Shown here: positions 1-12,628 of the stretch, piece after piece
Position numbering within the stretch: the first letter of the stretch is position 1
How the letters are laid out: each line of letters begins with the position of its first letter
NCBI RefSeq assembly: GCF_963259705.1
Contig: NC_081842.1
Coordinates: forward strand, 34,933,796 to 34,997,795
Origin: Myotis daubentonii
Taxonomy: Eukaryota; Chordata; Mammalia; Chiroptera; Vespertilionidae
Length of the DNA: 64,000 nucleotides
Direction of reading: 5' to 3'
The notes under the pieces: model-generated
What the model was told of the DNA's origin: nothing
Seen by the model: only the letters and a program-made list of their open reading frames with translations
Databases searched by the model: none
Program-made: the position numbers and the translations under genes

Positions 1-2816
1 ATTGAACTATCATAACATAATGGATAGAAAGTTATCCTTCTAAGAAAATTTAAAAGTGCTGAGCAAGATATTAAGCGGACACTAATAGATAAAATCTTCT
101 ATTTCAAGGAATTTCTTTGCTTATAACTCCTTCTAATTGTTAACTGTCAGTAAATTTTAAATATTGACCCATAACTTGAAATAAAAATCTATGTTAGAAA
201 CAAAAATTCTTCAAAATCCAGAATGATCTACATGCATCTTTTGCCTTCGGGTGCTTATACTTTTAGATTGTGAATTGCCAATGTAAACCAGTAAAAACAA
301 TTATTTAGCATTTCCAATATTGTTTAATCAGAAAACTATCTTTTACTATATTGATTAAACAAAAGATAAAAACAGAAATAGAAATGATAGCAAAATAAGG
401 TGTGAATGGAATCTTTCAGATGCATTATTTCACCTGGCAAAACAAAACATTCTATTTTAATGATGGCCATATTTATATCCATCTGCCTATCTGTTGCTCT
501 AAATTTATGTGTCAATCAATCTACCTATCTGTACCATAACTGACATCTATTTTGTATTAATTTGGGAAAATGGTTAAAGAAACAAACCATAGCCCAATTC
601 TTTTTTCTAAATCAATGTGGTAACAACTTTGTGGAAGATAAAGCAGTTCCAGGTTGTATAACTATTCCCAAGCCGTGGTAAAGTCATTGTGAAGGAGTGT
701 TAGCTCCTAGTTTTATAGTTACAGCAGCTAGTTTTCTGAGTGCAAAATAATGTCCCAGAATAAACAGAACATTAAACACTGTTTTTAAAGCTGAAACATA
801 ATTTTTAAATGTGAGAAGTATTTTGGATATTGTTATTAATTTTTAACCAATATGTATAAAATGTGTTTATTTAGATGATAGTTTTCTTTAGGAAAAAATG
901 TAAGTCACAAAATTAAAAGAACATATTTGGCATTACTTATTAATTTAGATTTCCCTGCTTCAGATTAAATTGCAAAGTCAAGGCTGCTAATATTTATACA
1001 AACATTATCAATAGATTAATGCTGTTTCAGAGTATGAGAGTGGAAATAAAAGGGACACATTTCATAGTTTAAATTTCTATTTAATATATTGACTAAACAA
1101 GATCTAGTTGAGTACTACAAATGTATCAGGAGGTTCATCATTAACTTCATGGAAATTATAAAGTCATTTGCTTAAGCATTAAATGTATCTAATTTTAATT
1201 TGGAGAGATCATGCTAGCAGCTCAACACAAAAAAATCTGAGTAATGTATGGAGTTTTTCATTCATGTCAAATTTAAACGTTGGTTATAATGATGCTATAA
1301 ATTAGATTTTTTTGATCTGTACAGCATGTAAACAGCAAGGATTAAAAAATATGTAATATTAAACAGGAAACCAGAATGGTACTGATTTTCTTTTTTTTTT
1401 AAATGCCAAAACTCATTCGCTGTATCTGTAACAAATCCTTCCTTCTCAGTTATTTCACCTGTTAACATTCTTTTACTGACATACATATTAATATATTGAA
1501 AGGATACAAAGAATGTGGTTAAATGTGTTCCAGTTTTAAAGACACTACTACATAGAAATCACTGGGATTCTTTTGTTTGGCAAGTTTCACAGAAACATTT
1601 CACAGGACAAAATGATGAATGGGATTTTCAGGAAGCTGTCAAACATCGTTGCAGTCCTTTGGTGATTGTTTTCTTCTGTTTGATTGGTTCAAAGACTGGC
1701 CTTTTCCTTCAAGTCTAGTAATTAGTTGTTATATACTATCACTTTTTAATGTGAGTGAAAATTAGGTAATTTGGTTATACTTGTGAAAACATGCTCCCAA
1801 ATAAACCCAATTAATGGGCACTTCCCCGCTGAGATTTTGTTATTATTCATTTAATTATCTTGTCAAGCTTTACTGTTAACAACAATTGTTTTGGCTCTTT
1901 AGTCAATAAAGTAAGGGAATTCCTCCAACAGCCTTATACCTCTCCTGCACTTGATACAACAACATACACTGCAATTTTCCATCAGAAGTTCCTCAAGAAA
2001 TTTCCTACTGACGTGAAATATTTGGTAGACAACTTGATTCTTTTTCATAAGCATTCTGATTTGATTTGACTTGATTTGAGCACTTTTCAGGCCAGAAATC
2101 AATTCCATTTGATAAGGGTTGCGGATTATACAAATTGAAATAACCATGTGCAGGGCATAAGTGCCTTTTTTCCTGGTATTTTATTTATAAACCTTATTGT
2201 CTTCCTTTTTAAAAAAAAAAAATTTACAGAGCTTGATACAACAGGATGACCATGTTATAAGTTTTCAAAAAGAAAATTTTATTTAGGAGGGTCTTTTCTT
2301 GAATTTAATTATATTTTTGTATGATATCAAATGTTGCCAAATGACCTCTGGAAAAGAGCAAAGTGAATTTTTGGAAAGCAAGTTATTTGCGCACCTGATT
2401 TAATGATTCATAAGTGTGGAAACTTAAATCTCTAACAAACTTTAACATTCTCCCAAATACTTGCTAAGTTTCATTTAAAAGAAGGTTAAAGTTGTTAGGG
2501 ACAAACATAAATTAGATAGATACATAATTTTTTGTCTAGCCAATCATGATGTATTCCATACTAAATGCTTACACGATATTTATGGACCTTTCAAATTCAT
2601 ATATTTACAAATGACTTTGTATACCTTCTTCTTCTTTTTTTTTTGACTTTGTGTACCTTCTTACATATGTACTAATGTCGTAGAATTTAGTCCTCTATGG
2701 AAAGTCAAACCAAAATGCGAGTAGTTTTGTGTGTAAATGAATGATAATTAAAGCTTTAAAGAAAATTGTCAAGTCACAGGAACAAAAATTCAGCAGATAA
2801 AGTTAAAGCAAAGGGA
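1..2816. other. AT-rich non-coding stretch, nothing recognised
   Basis: No repeat family, exon or RNA gene could be recognised. The sequence is AT-rich with short A and T runs (for example around 2209-2221 and 2634-2644). Open frames here are at most about 80 codons and overlap on both strands, as expected by chance in such sequence. Confidence 0.5.
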
Positions 2817-3194
2817 CTATTTTTGAATGCCGTGTCCAGGGTGATACCTATTTTGGATGGTGTATTTAAAAAGATTTAGTATTTTTAATTTGTCCTTTGC
2901 ACTCATATCATTTAGCAAATTAATGGGACAGATGTCATGTTTTTTTTGTAAAAGAGGCCATTGGGTTGTCATGATTCCATTTGTGTTTGGACATCCATGG
3001 CTTTTACTAAAAACACGTTTATTATCATAAATAAATATTACTGTGTTTTCCAAGTTGTGCTGACTATTTTTAAACTCAGAAATAATTTCTTCTCTGTTTG
3101 ACACACAGAAAAACATTTCCAAGATAAATTGTTCTCTTGCAACTTCTTTGAATTGCCCACACATGTGCTGACAGTTCTGATTTGATGGGAACAA
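2817..3194 (-). other. unrecognised 125-codon open frame
   Basis: This is the longest open frame in the window outside recognised repeats: 125 codons from an ATG on the - strand. The predicted product is soluble, mixed in composition and rich in Asn, Lys, Ile and Phe. I see no signal peptide, membrane segment or known motif, and no polypyrimidine-AG acceptor or GT donor that would clearly mark an exon. It is most likely a chance frame, or a relic of a processed pseudogene that I cannot name. Confidence 0.15.
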
Positions 3195-4229
3195 TATTTT
3201 ATGGTCTGTTCACCTCTTGGTGAATGCAGGGAGAGAAGTTGAAGAATAAAGTTTGGGATCTGTCTTACAATTGTTACACAGCTTGTCAGAAAAGCAAGAG
3301 GACAATATAAGGTGAAAAAGAAAAAAGTAGGATTAAGGAAATGAGAGAGAAAAAAGAAAAAAATCTGATTTAATTTAATGACTTTCTACTTTCAAATAGA
3401 AAGTAGATATGTAATAGATATGTATGACAGGATATTAAAAAAGAGAACAAAGATATTTAAATAAACCCCTTTAAACCATAATCTATTGTCCTTAAAAAAC
3501 AAAATTAATAACATTTAGAAAGAAACAAGAAATTTAATCCATGATCCAAGTCTTGGTTAAACTGTGTCACTGGAAACAAACAAAAGAACAAAAATCTAGA
3601 GGGATATATTTCTAGCCTTGTACTATCTACTTAATACTGATCTTGGTAGAGAAGACTAAATGAAGTATTGGAATCTCTTATCTGAATATAGCCCAAGATA
3701 AGAATATAGCAAACAAATAGGACATGAAAGAATTTTCCTATACATGGCCTAATGATCAATATTTTCAAATCACTAAGTAAAATAATTGGCATTGCTTTGC
3801 AGGTCTCTGTGGCTGCATATGGCCATCAATATCAAATAAATAATTCAAAAACACATTCCAAGAATGTCTCTTCCCATAAAAGGGTTTTGATATTTTGTAG
3901 AATTTGATGATTACATTTTATATGATTTCATTTTCATTACATTTTTATATTTCCTTACAGATTACAGAATGTTATTCCTGAGTTCAAAAAAGAAATCCCA
4001 ATCTAGTCTGTAAATGTTCAGATGAAAGCAGCATTTCCAATGGAGTGCTATAATTTGATGCACTTCTTACTGCCCGTCATGGAGAGTTGACTTTGAATAT
4101 CCCCTTAAAAGCTTTCTAGCTGTTTCTTGAAAATATTTCACTCTCAGAGATGACTTCTTCTGCACTAGAGGAAATATTCCTATCAATTATTGCAGCTTCA
4201 ATTTTCATGCCCTCTCCCATTATTATTTA
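3195..4229. other. AT-rich non-coding stretch
   Basis: No repeat or gene is recognised. One small inverted repeat, TCTACTTTC ... GAAAGTAGA at 3385-3407 with a 5-nt spacer, is the only local structure noticed. Confidence 0.45.
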
Positions 4230-4396
4230 CCAGGGGCTCAGTGCACGAAATTTGTGCACTGGTAGGGTCCCTAGAGGCTGCGAATGCCGACCGGGTTCTC
4301 CCTCCCTTCCCCCAGCTGGCCCTGCCCCCTGGTCGAACTCCTGGACAACTCTCAGTTGAGGAGACAATTTACATACTACGCTTTTATTATATAGGA
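4230..4396 (-). mobile_element. short non-autonomous Helitron (HeliBat-like)
   Basis: Read on the - strand, the element starts TCCTATATAATAAAAG (at 4396) and ends CTGG (4230-4233) beside host T, matching Helitron TC...CTRR termini. Just inside the 3' end lies the terminal palindrome GTGCACAAATTTCGTGCAC (4241-4259). At about 167 bp it encodes nothing and must depend on a Rep/Helicase supplied elsewhere. The 3' CTGG instead of CTAG indicates divergence. Confidence 0.85.
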
Positions 4397-5748
4397 CGCT
4401 TTCTTCTCTAAGGGTGTGGAAAGTGTGGGGAAAGGCTTAAGATTATGTAAATAAATGGTACTTCAGGCTGTTTAGAAGCTAGTGAACATCAGTCAAGCAA
4501 TGAGAGGAATTAGCCATTCACTCAACAAATGGTGCTGGCCATTGCCAAATAGCATGTTGTTAGACAACAGGACAAATCTCTGCCTTACCTATGAACATAC
4601 AAGTATTGCCAAGCACAGAATAACTATAAACACAAACTATTCAGACTATCTTTTGTGCTATCCACTGTATCAGATCATTACACAATACCTTGTTTTATCT
4701 ATAGGGGTGGGTATAAGTAGGTTTACAGTTGTGATATTTTAAAATATTTTATATGTCTTAATGGTAAACGTAAAATATTATTTGAATCCTATTGAGCAAG
4801 TTCATCAACAAAGACAGTGTGTATCCATCCTTCCCAATAATAATTATGGCCATGTCTGAAGCCACACTGGGCTATGCCAAAATATATCACAGAATATGAA
4901 ATATTCAGCTTAATCCTCTACCCAAATATTTGGCTATGAACTCAAGCATCGCACATCACCACGGTTGTGGAATTCTGAAGCAGGAGGCTGCATTTGAGAC
5001 CATTTGAAAAGTTTTCCTTATATTGATCAACTGCTCTATTTTTTTTCTTCTAAAGGTCCTAAAGTCTCCATCACCTGACTTTTTTCTTCAAAAATTGAAA
5101 ATAATTATCATATCTTGCATGAGTCATTTTTCTTCTCAGAACAAAAATTTTCATTTTCATTACAAAATAATTTTGTCTTTTCACCATACTAATCATTGCT
5201 TTTTAAAATACTTTCCCAAGCCTAAGTTTCTTAGGAAGTGTGAAGTCTAGGATTAAACATATAATTGCTTCAAGCATAGGTGTATTTACTTAATAGATCC
5301 TTAGTTAATAGAGACTACTATTCACTCCCTCATTATAGAATGTCTTCTTTTAATATAACTTATGGTAGTATTACCTTCTTTATTGGCTACATCACACTGG
5401 CAGTTCAGATTGAAATCTATTCCCTATTAAAATGCCTTAAAATTTCTACATGTACTGCTGTTACATTAAGCGAATTCTGCCTTCATGCTGTCCTTGATCA
5501 TCTGAGTTCTACTTCTTCTTCAGGATATTAAACACTATTAAATTCCACTTCATTCAATTCAGCACATTGTTTTAGCCTATGAATATCTTTCTATCCATCC
5601 CACAGCCATGAAATTTGATAAAGTGATAAACATATCCTCTATCTTCACTAAGGTCACTTATAATAAAAATACTGTTCAGAATCAGGTAGAAACAAAGCTG
5701 TGGAATATTAATATAGATAGTATTACAGTACCGAAAAAAAGCAACAGC
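4397..5748. other. AT-rich non-coding stretch
   Basis: No repeat, exon or RNA gene is recognised. Open frames of 75-86 codons occur on the + strand, but their composition follows the base composition and no motif is visible. Confidence 0.45.
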
Positions 5749-5850
5749 TGACATTTACTGAGCACTTACTACATTCTAGGTTCTATATCACATCTTAAAA
5801 TATAACACCACATACAACTCTCAAAATACCAATACTTTTAGAAGTACTTA
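5749..5850 (-). repeat. MIR SINE fragment
   Basis: The sequence 'tttactgagcacttactac' with the following 'atattac/cactctcaaaa' pattern resembles the reverse complement of the MIR 3' half (low-scoring and diverged). It is an ancient mammalian SINE remnant without function visible here. Confidence 0.55.
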
Positions 5851-5945
5851 TTCATTCTTTTAAATATACATATTAATGACCTACTCTATATATGAGTCAC
5901 TGAGCTACTAGTGATAGAAAAGTGAATAAAATGTAGCCTTTTTTC
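5850..5945 (-). repeat. L2 LINE 3'-end fragment
   Basis: The sequence from 'attcattcttttaaatata' through 'cctactctatatatgagtca' to 'gtgaataaaatgtag' follows the reverse complement of the L2 3' end (attcattcaa...tattgagtgcctactatgtgcca). It is highly diverged. Confidence 0.5.
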
Positions 5946-6690
5946 TCCCATTACTAGCAACCAACTGACTAATTCTTCATTTTGTCTATACAGATAGCAC
6001 AGTAAATTGTTATATATATTTAAAGAATCTATTTTCTTCCATTTAAAATATTTGAATGGCGGCATAGTTATCCATAGTAAAAAAAGAAAAAGGGGTGTAG
6101 GGTAGGGGTGGATAATTACTCTAAGCTTTCTATGTGGAGATTTCTAAATTACTGGTGCTTTATGTCAAAAGATAAAATAAATCATAGAAAAATAATTTTG
6201 TTCTGTCACTATGATATTATCCCCAACTCTCACAGCTAACACCTGTTACAATTAAGATGTTGATTTAGGCCAGTCAAATGCAGTCTTCAAATGGAATTGC
6301 TTAATCGAAACAGTAATGCATGTTCAAGATAAAAGAAAAATAAAAAAATATTTTATAATTACTAACTTGTATATATATTTCTACAAATATTCCATTCATG
6401 TACAAATATGTGCAAATATTTATTGTTGATATATGTATGTAGGAGCACTTTATATGTAAATATTCTTTTTTTTTCCAGTCATTTGGAAATGCTCCATGGG
6501 AATATACTATATGTCTGCTGTAGAGAAAATCAAAGTAAATAAAAATAAGTCTCAAAATGAATTATACTCTAAAGCTGTTCCAATCAAAACTGCAAGAGAG
6601 CATGTTTGTTTATTTGTTTGTTTCCAGACCTTACATGGGTGAATATCAAGAATATCCAAGGTTATTTTGAAGCAAAAGAGTAAGGAGCAA
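5946..6690. other. AT-rich non-coding stretch
   Basis: Nothing is recognised with confidence. The end of the interval may be a more eroded extension of the L1M fragment that follows. Confidence 0.4.
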
Positions 6691-6699
6691 TTATTTCAC

Positions 6700-7260
6700 C
6701 TAATATACTTTAAGAGTTACTATTAAGATATGGTAATTAAAACAATGTAGTATTAATTCAGAGAGAGGGAAATGGAGAAAAACAGTGAACTCATTAACAG
6801 ATTTATTAAAAAGAAGGGATTTGGTGTATGTTAGAGTAACATTAGAGAAAAAGATATTTAAAATCTTCAGGTAAAAATAGTTGTCTACGTGGGAGAAAAT
6901 CACCTCTGTGTTACACTACATATAAAAATTAATCCATAGATTAAAGATATAAATGTGAAAAGCAAATTTTAAATGTTTTAGAAGAACAGATAGGAAAAAT
7001 ATTGTAATGTACTTAAAGTTGGTAAGAATTTATTAATTAAGATATTAATAATATTAGCTAGAAAGAAATGGATACAAAATTAAATCTTAATGCATAGGTA
7101 ATGAGATTTTTAAAATAATGACAATCACATACTGAATATTTTAAATATTTTAAAAACACACAAGCAATGAAAGATTAATTAAGGAGTCAAATAGAAACTC
7201 CTATAAATCAATAGGGAAAAGACAACCCACAAGAAAAATGGGGCTAATTAAATACTGTGG
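6700..7260 (+). mobile_element. old L1 (L1M-type) ORF2 fragment
   Basis: Colinear with the 3' half of mammalian L1 ORF2: 'taattaaaacaatgtagta' near 6734, 'ccatagattaaagatataaa' near 6935, 'ttttagaagaacagatagg' near 6977 and 'ctcctataaatcaatagg' near 7198, ending in a match to the 'gaaaaatgggc' block near 7235. Frames are destroyed by many indels, so it is a non-functional relic. Confidence 0.7.
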
Positions 7261-7790
7261 ATTGAAAACATCGGTTTCTTCCCTCTCCATAATACTCACA
7301 AAAAATATAAAGTGGATAAAAAATACATAAGTCCAACAGAACAAGAAGACTAGAAGACAATATAATAATAACAGGTGAGGAGTTCTAAAAAGTTTTTGGA
7401 AGTAAAAATTAGATAAACTAAATGATATATAAGAAATAATGTAACCTAAAACTAAAAACATAAATCCTAATTTACAAAGTTAAGAGATACTTTACTGGAA
7501 CTCAAGAAAGAATATACATAAAAGAGAAAATGATTTAAAAGTGAATATTACAATCAAAGAAACACAAGAACAAAGAATGCTTTAAGAATCATTTAAAAAT
7601 AAGTGCCTAAAGAGAAAAAGAAGTTAAAAAGGAAGAAAAGTCCAAAAAATAAAAATGAAGGAAGAAGAAAAATGATTCAAGGGTAAATGACTAAGAAGAT
7701 AAAGACTTAACATATGTGTATATCAAATCTTCAAAAAGATAAAATACGAAAACAGGAAACAGAATAAATATAATAAAAACGATAATTCAA
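7261..7790. other. A-rich non-coding stretch
   Basis: Purine-rich and A-rich sequence, especially 7500-7740. It could be further eroded L1, but no landmark is recognisable. Confidence 0.4.
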
Positions 7791-8014
7791 GCCCTAGCTG
7801 GTTTGGCTCAGTGTATAGAATGTCAGCCTGCAGACTGAAGAGTCCCAGGTCTGATTCCGGTCAAGGGATCCTGCCCAGGTTTCGGGCTTGATCCCCATTA
7901 GGGAGCATGTAGGAGGTAGCCGATCAATGATTCTCTCTCATCATTGATGTTTCTATCTCTTGCTCCCTCTTCATTCCTCTATGAAATCAATAAAAATATA
8001 TTTTGAAAAAAATC
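7791..8014 (+). mobile_element. Ves SINE (tRNA-derived)
   Basis: A full-length bat SINE. The A-box-like 'tggctcagtg' lies at 7805 and the B-box-like 'ggtctgattcc' at 7849, followed by the family body (gatcaatgattctctctcatcattgatg) and an 'aatcaataaaaatatatttt' tail. It is flanked by the 8-bp duplication TAATTCAA (7783-7790 and 8015-8022), a product of L1-assisted target-primed insertion. Confidence 0.93.
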
Positions 8015-9358
8015 TAATTCAAGAAAACTTTCTCAGTGTAATAAAAAAAGATTGAAATTATATTTTGAAAGGATGGACTGAGTATTTGAGGAAACTGATT
8101 TTAAAAATGACCTACATTAAGACATATTCCAGAAAGGTTATTAAATATCAAAGAAAAAATGTCTTTAGGAATTTACATCCAAATAAAAAGACCAAGTGTC
8201 TTATAATAGAAACTCATAATTAGATTTTTTAAAAAGTGATGCTTTATGCCAGAAAAAGATTGAGTAGCATATGTAATATGTTCAGTGGTTTTTATACACA
8301 ATGATGATAAACTATCTCTACTTAAGATGCAACTATGAGGCTATAGACAAAGTGCTATCCATATCCAAGAGTTCAGGGACTATTGTTCTCATGAACACTT
8401 CCTGATAAACTTACCAGAAAATGACCTTCAAACAGAAAAGTGACATTGATGTAAGAGCTAATGATGGTCACTCAATACATATTTATTCAAAGAAGTATGA
8501 CTAAGTGAGGGTTATAAAGTGGACAGTACATTATACAATGTCTATATACTTTGACAATGTAGATATAGTAGAAACATTTACAATGTGAGGCAAGTAGGAA
8601 AATCATATGCAAAAATGTTAATTGCATTCAATAATCATATTGTTGAAAGCATTGCCATTGCTATCCTGAGTCTGTTAATTGTCTAATGAGAGATATAACA
8701 AATGAGGATGCTAGATCTATTATCTTCACTGTATTCTGTCTTTGAGAACCAGCAGTTTAAATATGGAAGAAAAGTGATTCTGATGCAAGATAGAAGAGGT
8801 TAAGGAAAAATCCTGTGGTTTGTATATTAATGTTTAAGTATCAGAATAAACACTAAGAAGTTATGCAAATAATGATCAATCCAGTAGCAATGAGCATCTC
8901 CAAGGCCCAGATGTACAAGATGAACTTAGAATATCTTGTCAGAGAGACTTATACATTATATCAAAAGGAGTCAACTTAAGAAATATTTCACTATTTGAAG
9001 ATGAGACAATTTGAACATCATAAGGGTAACTTCAATTTATTGAAACAAATCAAGTGGAAGTCCATAAGTTATTAATGGTTAAAAAAAAAAAAACACTTCT
9101 GTCACTTACGGAAGGTAACTGGAATTCAACTCATTGTTTTGAAAACTAATTAATATAATGAAGCATTGAATAGTTTGTCCTACCATTCCTCTACGAATTA
9201 TATAGATAGCCAAATAGTAGTAGAAGGGAATTTATTCTTTATAGAAATATTTCAGCTAATAAAAAAGGAATCATTGTATTAGAATTTCACCCTTTTTTCA
9301 CTCTGAATGAATTAATGGATATAACTATTGAGTATCAATGGCTGGTAACATCATAAAA
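8015..9358. other. AT-rich stretch with a possible L1/HAL1 relic
   Basis: At 8095-8290 the order 'acattaagacatattcc ... ttattaaatatcaaagaaaaa' loosely follows the C-terminal part of L1/HAL1 ORF1 on the + strand, but the match is weak. The rest (8290-9358) shows nothing recognisable. Confidence 0.3.
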
Positions 9359-9426
9359 ATAAAAACAAGCAGTCTTTGCATTCCTCCTAGCCATGTAGGA
9401 AGAATGCAAAGACTGCTTGTTTTTAT
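9359..9426. other. near-perfect 68-nt hairpin (inverted repeat)
   Basis: Two 25-nt arms, 9359-9383 and 9402-9426, are exact reverse complements. After a C/A mismatch, five more pairs form (9385-9389 with 9396-9400) around the 6-nt loop GCCATG. No flanking short duplication or transposon terminus was found. The size and near-perfect pairing resemble a small foldback element, a template-switch mutation or an miRNA-like hairpin; the sequence alone does not decide between these. Confidence 0.9.
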
Positions 9427-9491
9427 ACAACACCACCTCTGAAGAGGACTTGCACCTAAAAATGAACCTGCATCTTATAATGCCTCTAGTC

Positions 9492-9703
9492 CTGTGGTCG
9501 GCAAACTGTGGCTCGTGAGCCACATGCGGCTCTTTGGCCCCTTGAGTGTGGCTCTTCCTAAGCCTTAAGAGTACCCTAATTAAGTTAATAACAATGTACC
9601 TACCCATATAGTTTAAGTTTAAAAAATTTGGCTCTCAAAAGAAATTTCAATCATTGTACTATTGATATTTGGCTCTGTTGACTAATGAGTTTGCCAACCA
9701 CTG
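9492..9703 (+). mobile_element. non-autonomous hAT element
   Basis: The terminal inverted repeats CTGTGGTCGGCAAAC (start) and GTTTGCCAACCACTG (end) are hAT-type. The first 60 bp match the foldback hAT at 55861-56071. The 5' flank CTCTAGTC fits the hAT target preference nTCTAGAn, but the 3' flank CATCAGGA does not match it, so the target duplication has eroded. No transposase is encoded. Confidence 0.8.
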
Positions 9704-10219
9704 CATCAGGAAATACATAGGACAAAGGAGCAGGTTAAAATACACGATGGGAATGAAATCAGCAGAATTCATGCCACAGAAAAATTTATCAGTTGTCTCC
9801 TGGTTTCTTCAATGAACAAATGCAAGAAAAAATATGGCAAGATAACATGTATATTAAAAGAAATTTAGAAATAAATAAAACTTGCAAAAGTTCAAAAAAA
9901 AAGAACCCCCAAGATGATGATTATTTATAGGAGAGAAAAGTTGTATTGAGAGGAGGCATATGCAATATGGAAGACTTTGGTGGTGGTTTGCAAAGTTGCA
10001 TTTCTTAATCTGGGTGTGTGTTTTTGTTCACAGAGTATATCTCTAACAATGATGTATTAAACCAAACATTTATTTCATGAGGTTTTTCTGTACCTGTGTT
10101 ATAGTTTACAAAAATGAATAAAAAGGATTGGGAAAAAAAGAGTTAGTACATAAAAAGGTTTCAGACTTAAAGGATACGAGTTTATTAATTGAAAGGACCT
10201 ACCAGTTGCCTAGTATAAT
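9704..10219. other. non-coding stretch
   Basis: Nothing is recognised. It contains an A-rich segment (9890-9905) and no motif. Confidence 0.4.
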
Positions 10220-10440
10220 GGATGAGAAAAGCACCCATCAAGGTATAGGGTCATGAACTATCAGAACATCTGAAGAAAAATGGTTCCTAAAGCTTCCAGA
10301 AAGGAAGAAATGGGTTCTCGTCTCAACATCAGTTCCTGAAGCTACAAGAGATTGAATAAATGCCTTCAAATTTTTAGGGGAAATTATGATCAACCTAGAA
10401 TTTTATATGTAAACTAAATATTAGTCCAGTGTATCAGCCC
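10220..10440 (+). mobile_element. possible L1/HAL1 ORF1 relic
   Basis: The segment 'aatgccttcaaatttttagg' then 'atcaacctagaattttatat' (10358-10410) follows the conserved C-terminal region of L1/HAL1 ORF1 on the + strand. Only this block is convincing; its boundaries are approximate. Confidence 0.4.
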
Positions 10441-10759
10441 AAGAAGGCAAGGATCCATGAGAGAGAGATGGAGGGAACAACCAGGATGCCTGCTCAAAAG
10501 ACCAAAGATCAATTGGTCTTGCTCAGAGTGTGACACTAGGGACACAGGTAGAGTTGTTCCTAGAATACAATTGAAACTGATAGAGTACCTGATGTGTTTC
10601 ATTATGTTAAAAAGTATTTGTAAGATTTTCTAATTATTTTGCTGACTTTGGGGAGGGTGTGAAAAATTAAGTAACAAATGAAATGATCATTGTAAATATA
10701 GAAAAAACAACAACAAGTACTATAAGACATGGGATGTAATCCTTGAACATATATTTGTG
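10441..10759. other. non-coding stretch
   Basis: No feature recognised. Confidence 0.4.
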
Positions 10760-11480
10760 CACATCAAAGAAAGTACACTAAAGGGATAATTCTTACAAAT
10801 AGAAAGGTTGGATCAAAGGATATTTTCTCTTCTTTTGACCATTTTCTGATTGTTTTTCAAAGATGTTACACAAATTTACACTCCCACCAGCAGTATATTA
10901 AAGTACCTGTTTCCCTACACTCTGCCCAAAAATGTAATTAACAATTATTTTTTTATCTTTTTCAGTTCAATGTAAATGGAATGTCATTATGGTATTAATT
11001 TGCATTTTTAAATGGAGGTAAAGTGTCTTTTCTCATGCTTATAAGCTATTGTATTTCTTTTTATATTAAATACCTTCCTTTACTTTGTATATTTTTCTAT
11101 TTGTTTATTAATCTCTTCTTAAGAACTATAAGAGCTCTCTAGATAAATAAAATCAGTACTTTTTGTCATGTGTGTTGTAATTAATTTTGCACAATTTGTT
11201 ATTTAATTTTATGTTATTTTGTGCTGGGAAGAAATGCTTGAATTTATTATTTAAATGTGTCAGCTTCTTTTATGTTTTCTGGATTTTGTGTCTTGCTTAG
11301 AAAGTTGCTCTCCATTCCAAGATTTTTAAAAATTTGCTTATATTTTCTTCGTATTGACAGTCTGATTGTTTATAGTTAACTTTTTGATCCATCTGAAATT
11401 TATGTTGACATAACAGGTAAGGAGGAATTTAGTTTTCTTTTTTCCACCCAGATAACTCAAGATTGAATACTTTTCAGATT
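10760..11480 (-). mobile_element. old L1 (L1M-type) fragment
   Basis: Reads as the reverse complement of an ancient L1 3' region. Landmarks in order are 'actcccaccagcagtatatt' (10880), 'taatttgcatttttaaatgg' (10996), 'aagagctctctagat' (11128), 'gatccatctgaaatttatg' (11385) and 'cacccagataactcaagattg' (11446). Heavily mutated and non-coding. Confidence 0.7.
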
Positions 11481-12569
11481 TGAGTAAAATGGATCGTGTT
11501 TTATTGTAAAGCTGAGAACTTTTATTTTCAGCCACTGAAATCTGCAAGACTGTAGAAGAGCAAGATGCTAGTTAAACCATATGCGAATTTTGACTATCTC
11601 TGTCTCCTTACATGCCTATGACAGCAACCTGCCCGCTCCCTCACTATGTGACATCTGCTTTTCAAATAGGAAATTCCCAATGAATTCCATCCAGGGAAGG
11701 GAAAGTCCTCTGGCTTATGAACCCAGTCTGTACATAGGTGCTGTCACGGGGCTTTGGGTTATGAAGTGTATTGATATCTACAAACCATAATTTCTATTTG
11801 TAATTGCCACTCAATATTAAAATAGCTTAAGAATAACAAGTTTTCTCAGCCTTATAATCAGAAGAAAATCAATAGCAAAAAAAAGAACAATGATGGGTAA
11901 GTATTTGGAGTTAGGTTAGAGACAGGAAAGAGCATCAGAAACAGAGAATTCCTTTCTCTGTCCCTGGACTTACAGATCTAGACAATATGACTGACAGATG
12001 CTGCCAGAGGATTTCCAGGGATCAAGTAGAGTATTTTTAAAGAAACAGCAGTTGTCTTGATGTCTATAAAATACTCTACTTGGTGGTCTTGGGTTTGTTC
12101 AATAAGATGTACAGTCTTCTGATTACTTTTTCTCCTGCTGCTGAGAAAGATCGAATTAGCTGTTTGCTTCACTTCCTCCATTGACCAAGACATTTATTGC
12201 ACTATTGCATCTCTGATTCTCCAGATGTTATTTTTTTGAGGCCCACACTTTGCTACATGACTTATTTCTATACTTTTTTTACCCTAAACCTTAAAGATTC
12301 TAAGAACAGCTATTAAAAAAGAAAGAAAGGGAAGTAATAAAAATCTCTACATTAGATTTGAAGAATATTTAACGGAAACTACTTGTGTTCTAATTTCCAT
12401 GAAGGCTTTTAGCAAAGAGAAATTAGTCCATGCCATAAAGCTGTATATGCTTTTAAAAAGATGGAGGGGAAAAGAAAAAGGTTAATTGTTGGTGTGTGAG
12501 CAAAACTGTAAAGAAGCCCTTTAGTTGATAGTCTTAATACACTTAACATTAATGGATCTTATGTCTACA
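11481..12569. other. non-coding stretch
   Basis: No repeat or exon is recognised. An AT-poor part at 11620-11770 carries a 69-codon open frame without motifs. Confidence 0.4.
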
Positions 12570-12628
12570 CTAGAGGCCCGGTGCACAAAATTCATACGGG
12601 GGGGGGGGGGGGAGGAGGGCGGCATGTC
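12570..12628 (-). mobile_element. Helitron 3'-terminal remnant with G-run
   Basis: CTAGAGGCCCGGTGCACAAA at 12570 is the reverse complement of the HeliBat 3' terminus, next to host A. The following tract of G, broken only by an occasional A, is an expanded form of the G-rich segment that normally follows the terminal hairpin. The rest of the Helitron is missing; a Ves SINE follows directly. Confidence 0.75.

Noticed and set aside
9481..9491. CTCTAGT before the hAT as a Helitron 3' end
   Set aside because: No terminal hairpin or Helitron body precedes it; the motif is better explained as the hAT target preference.
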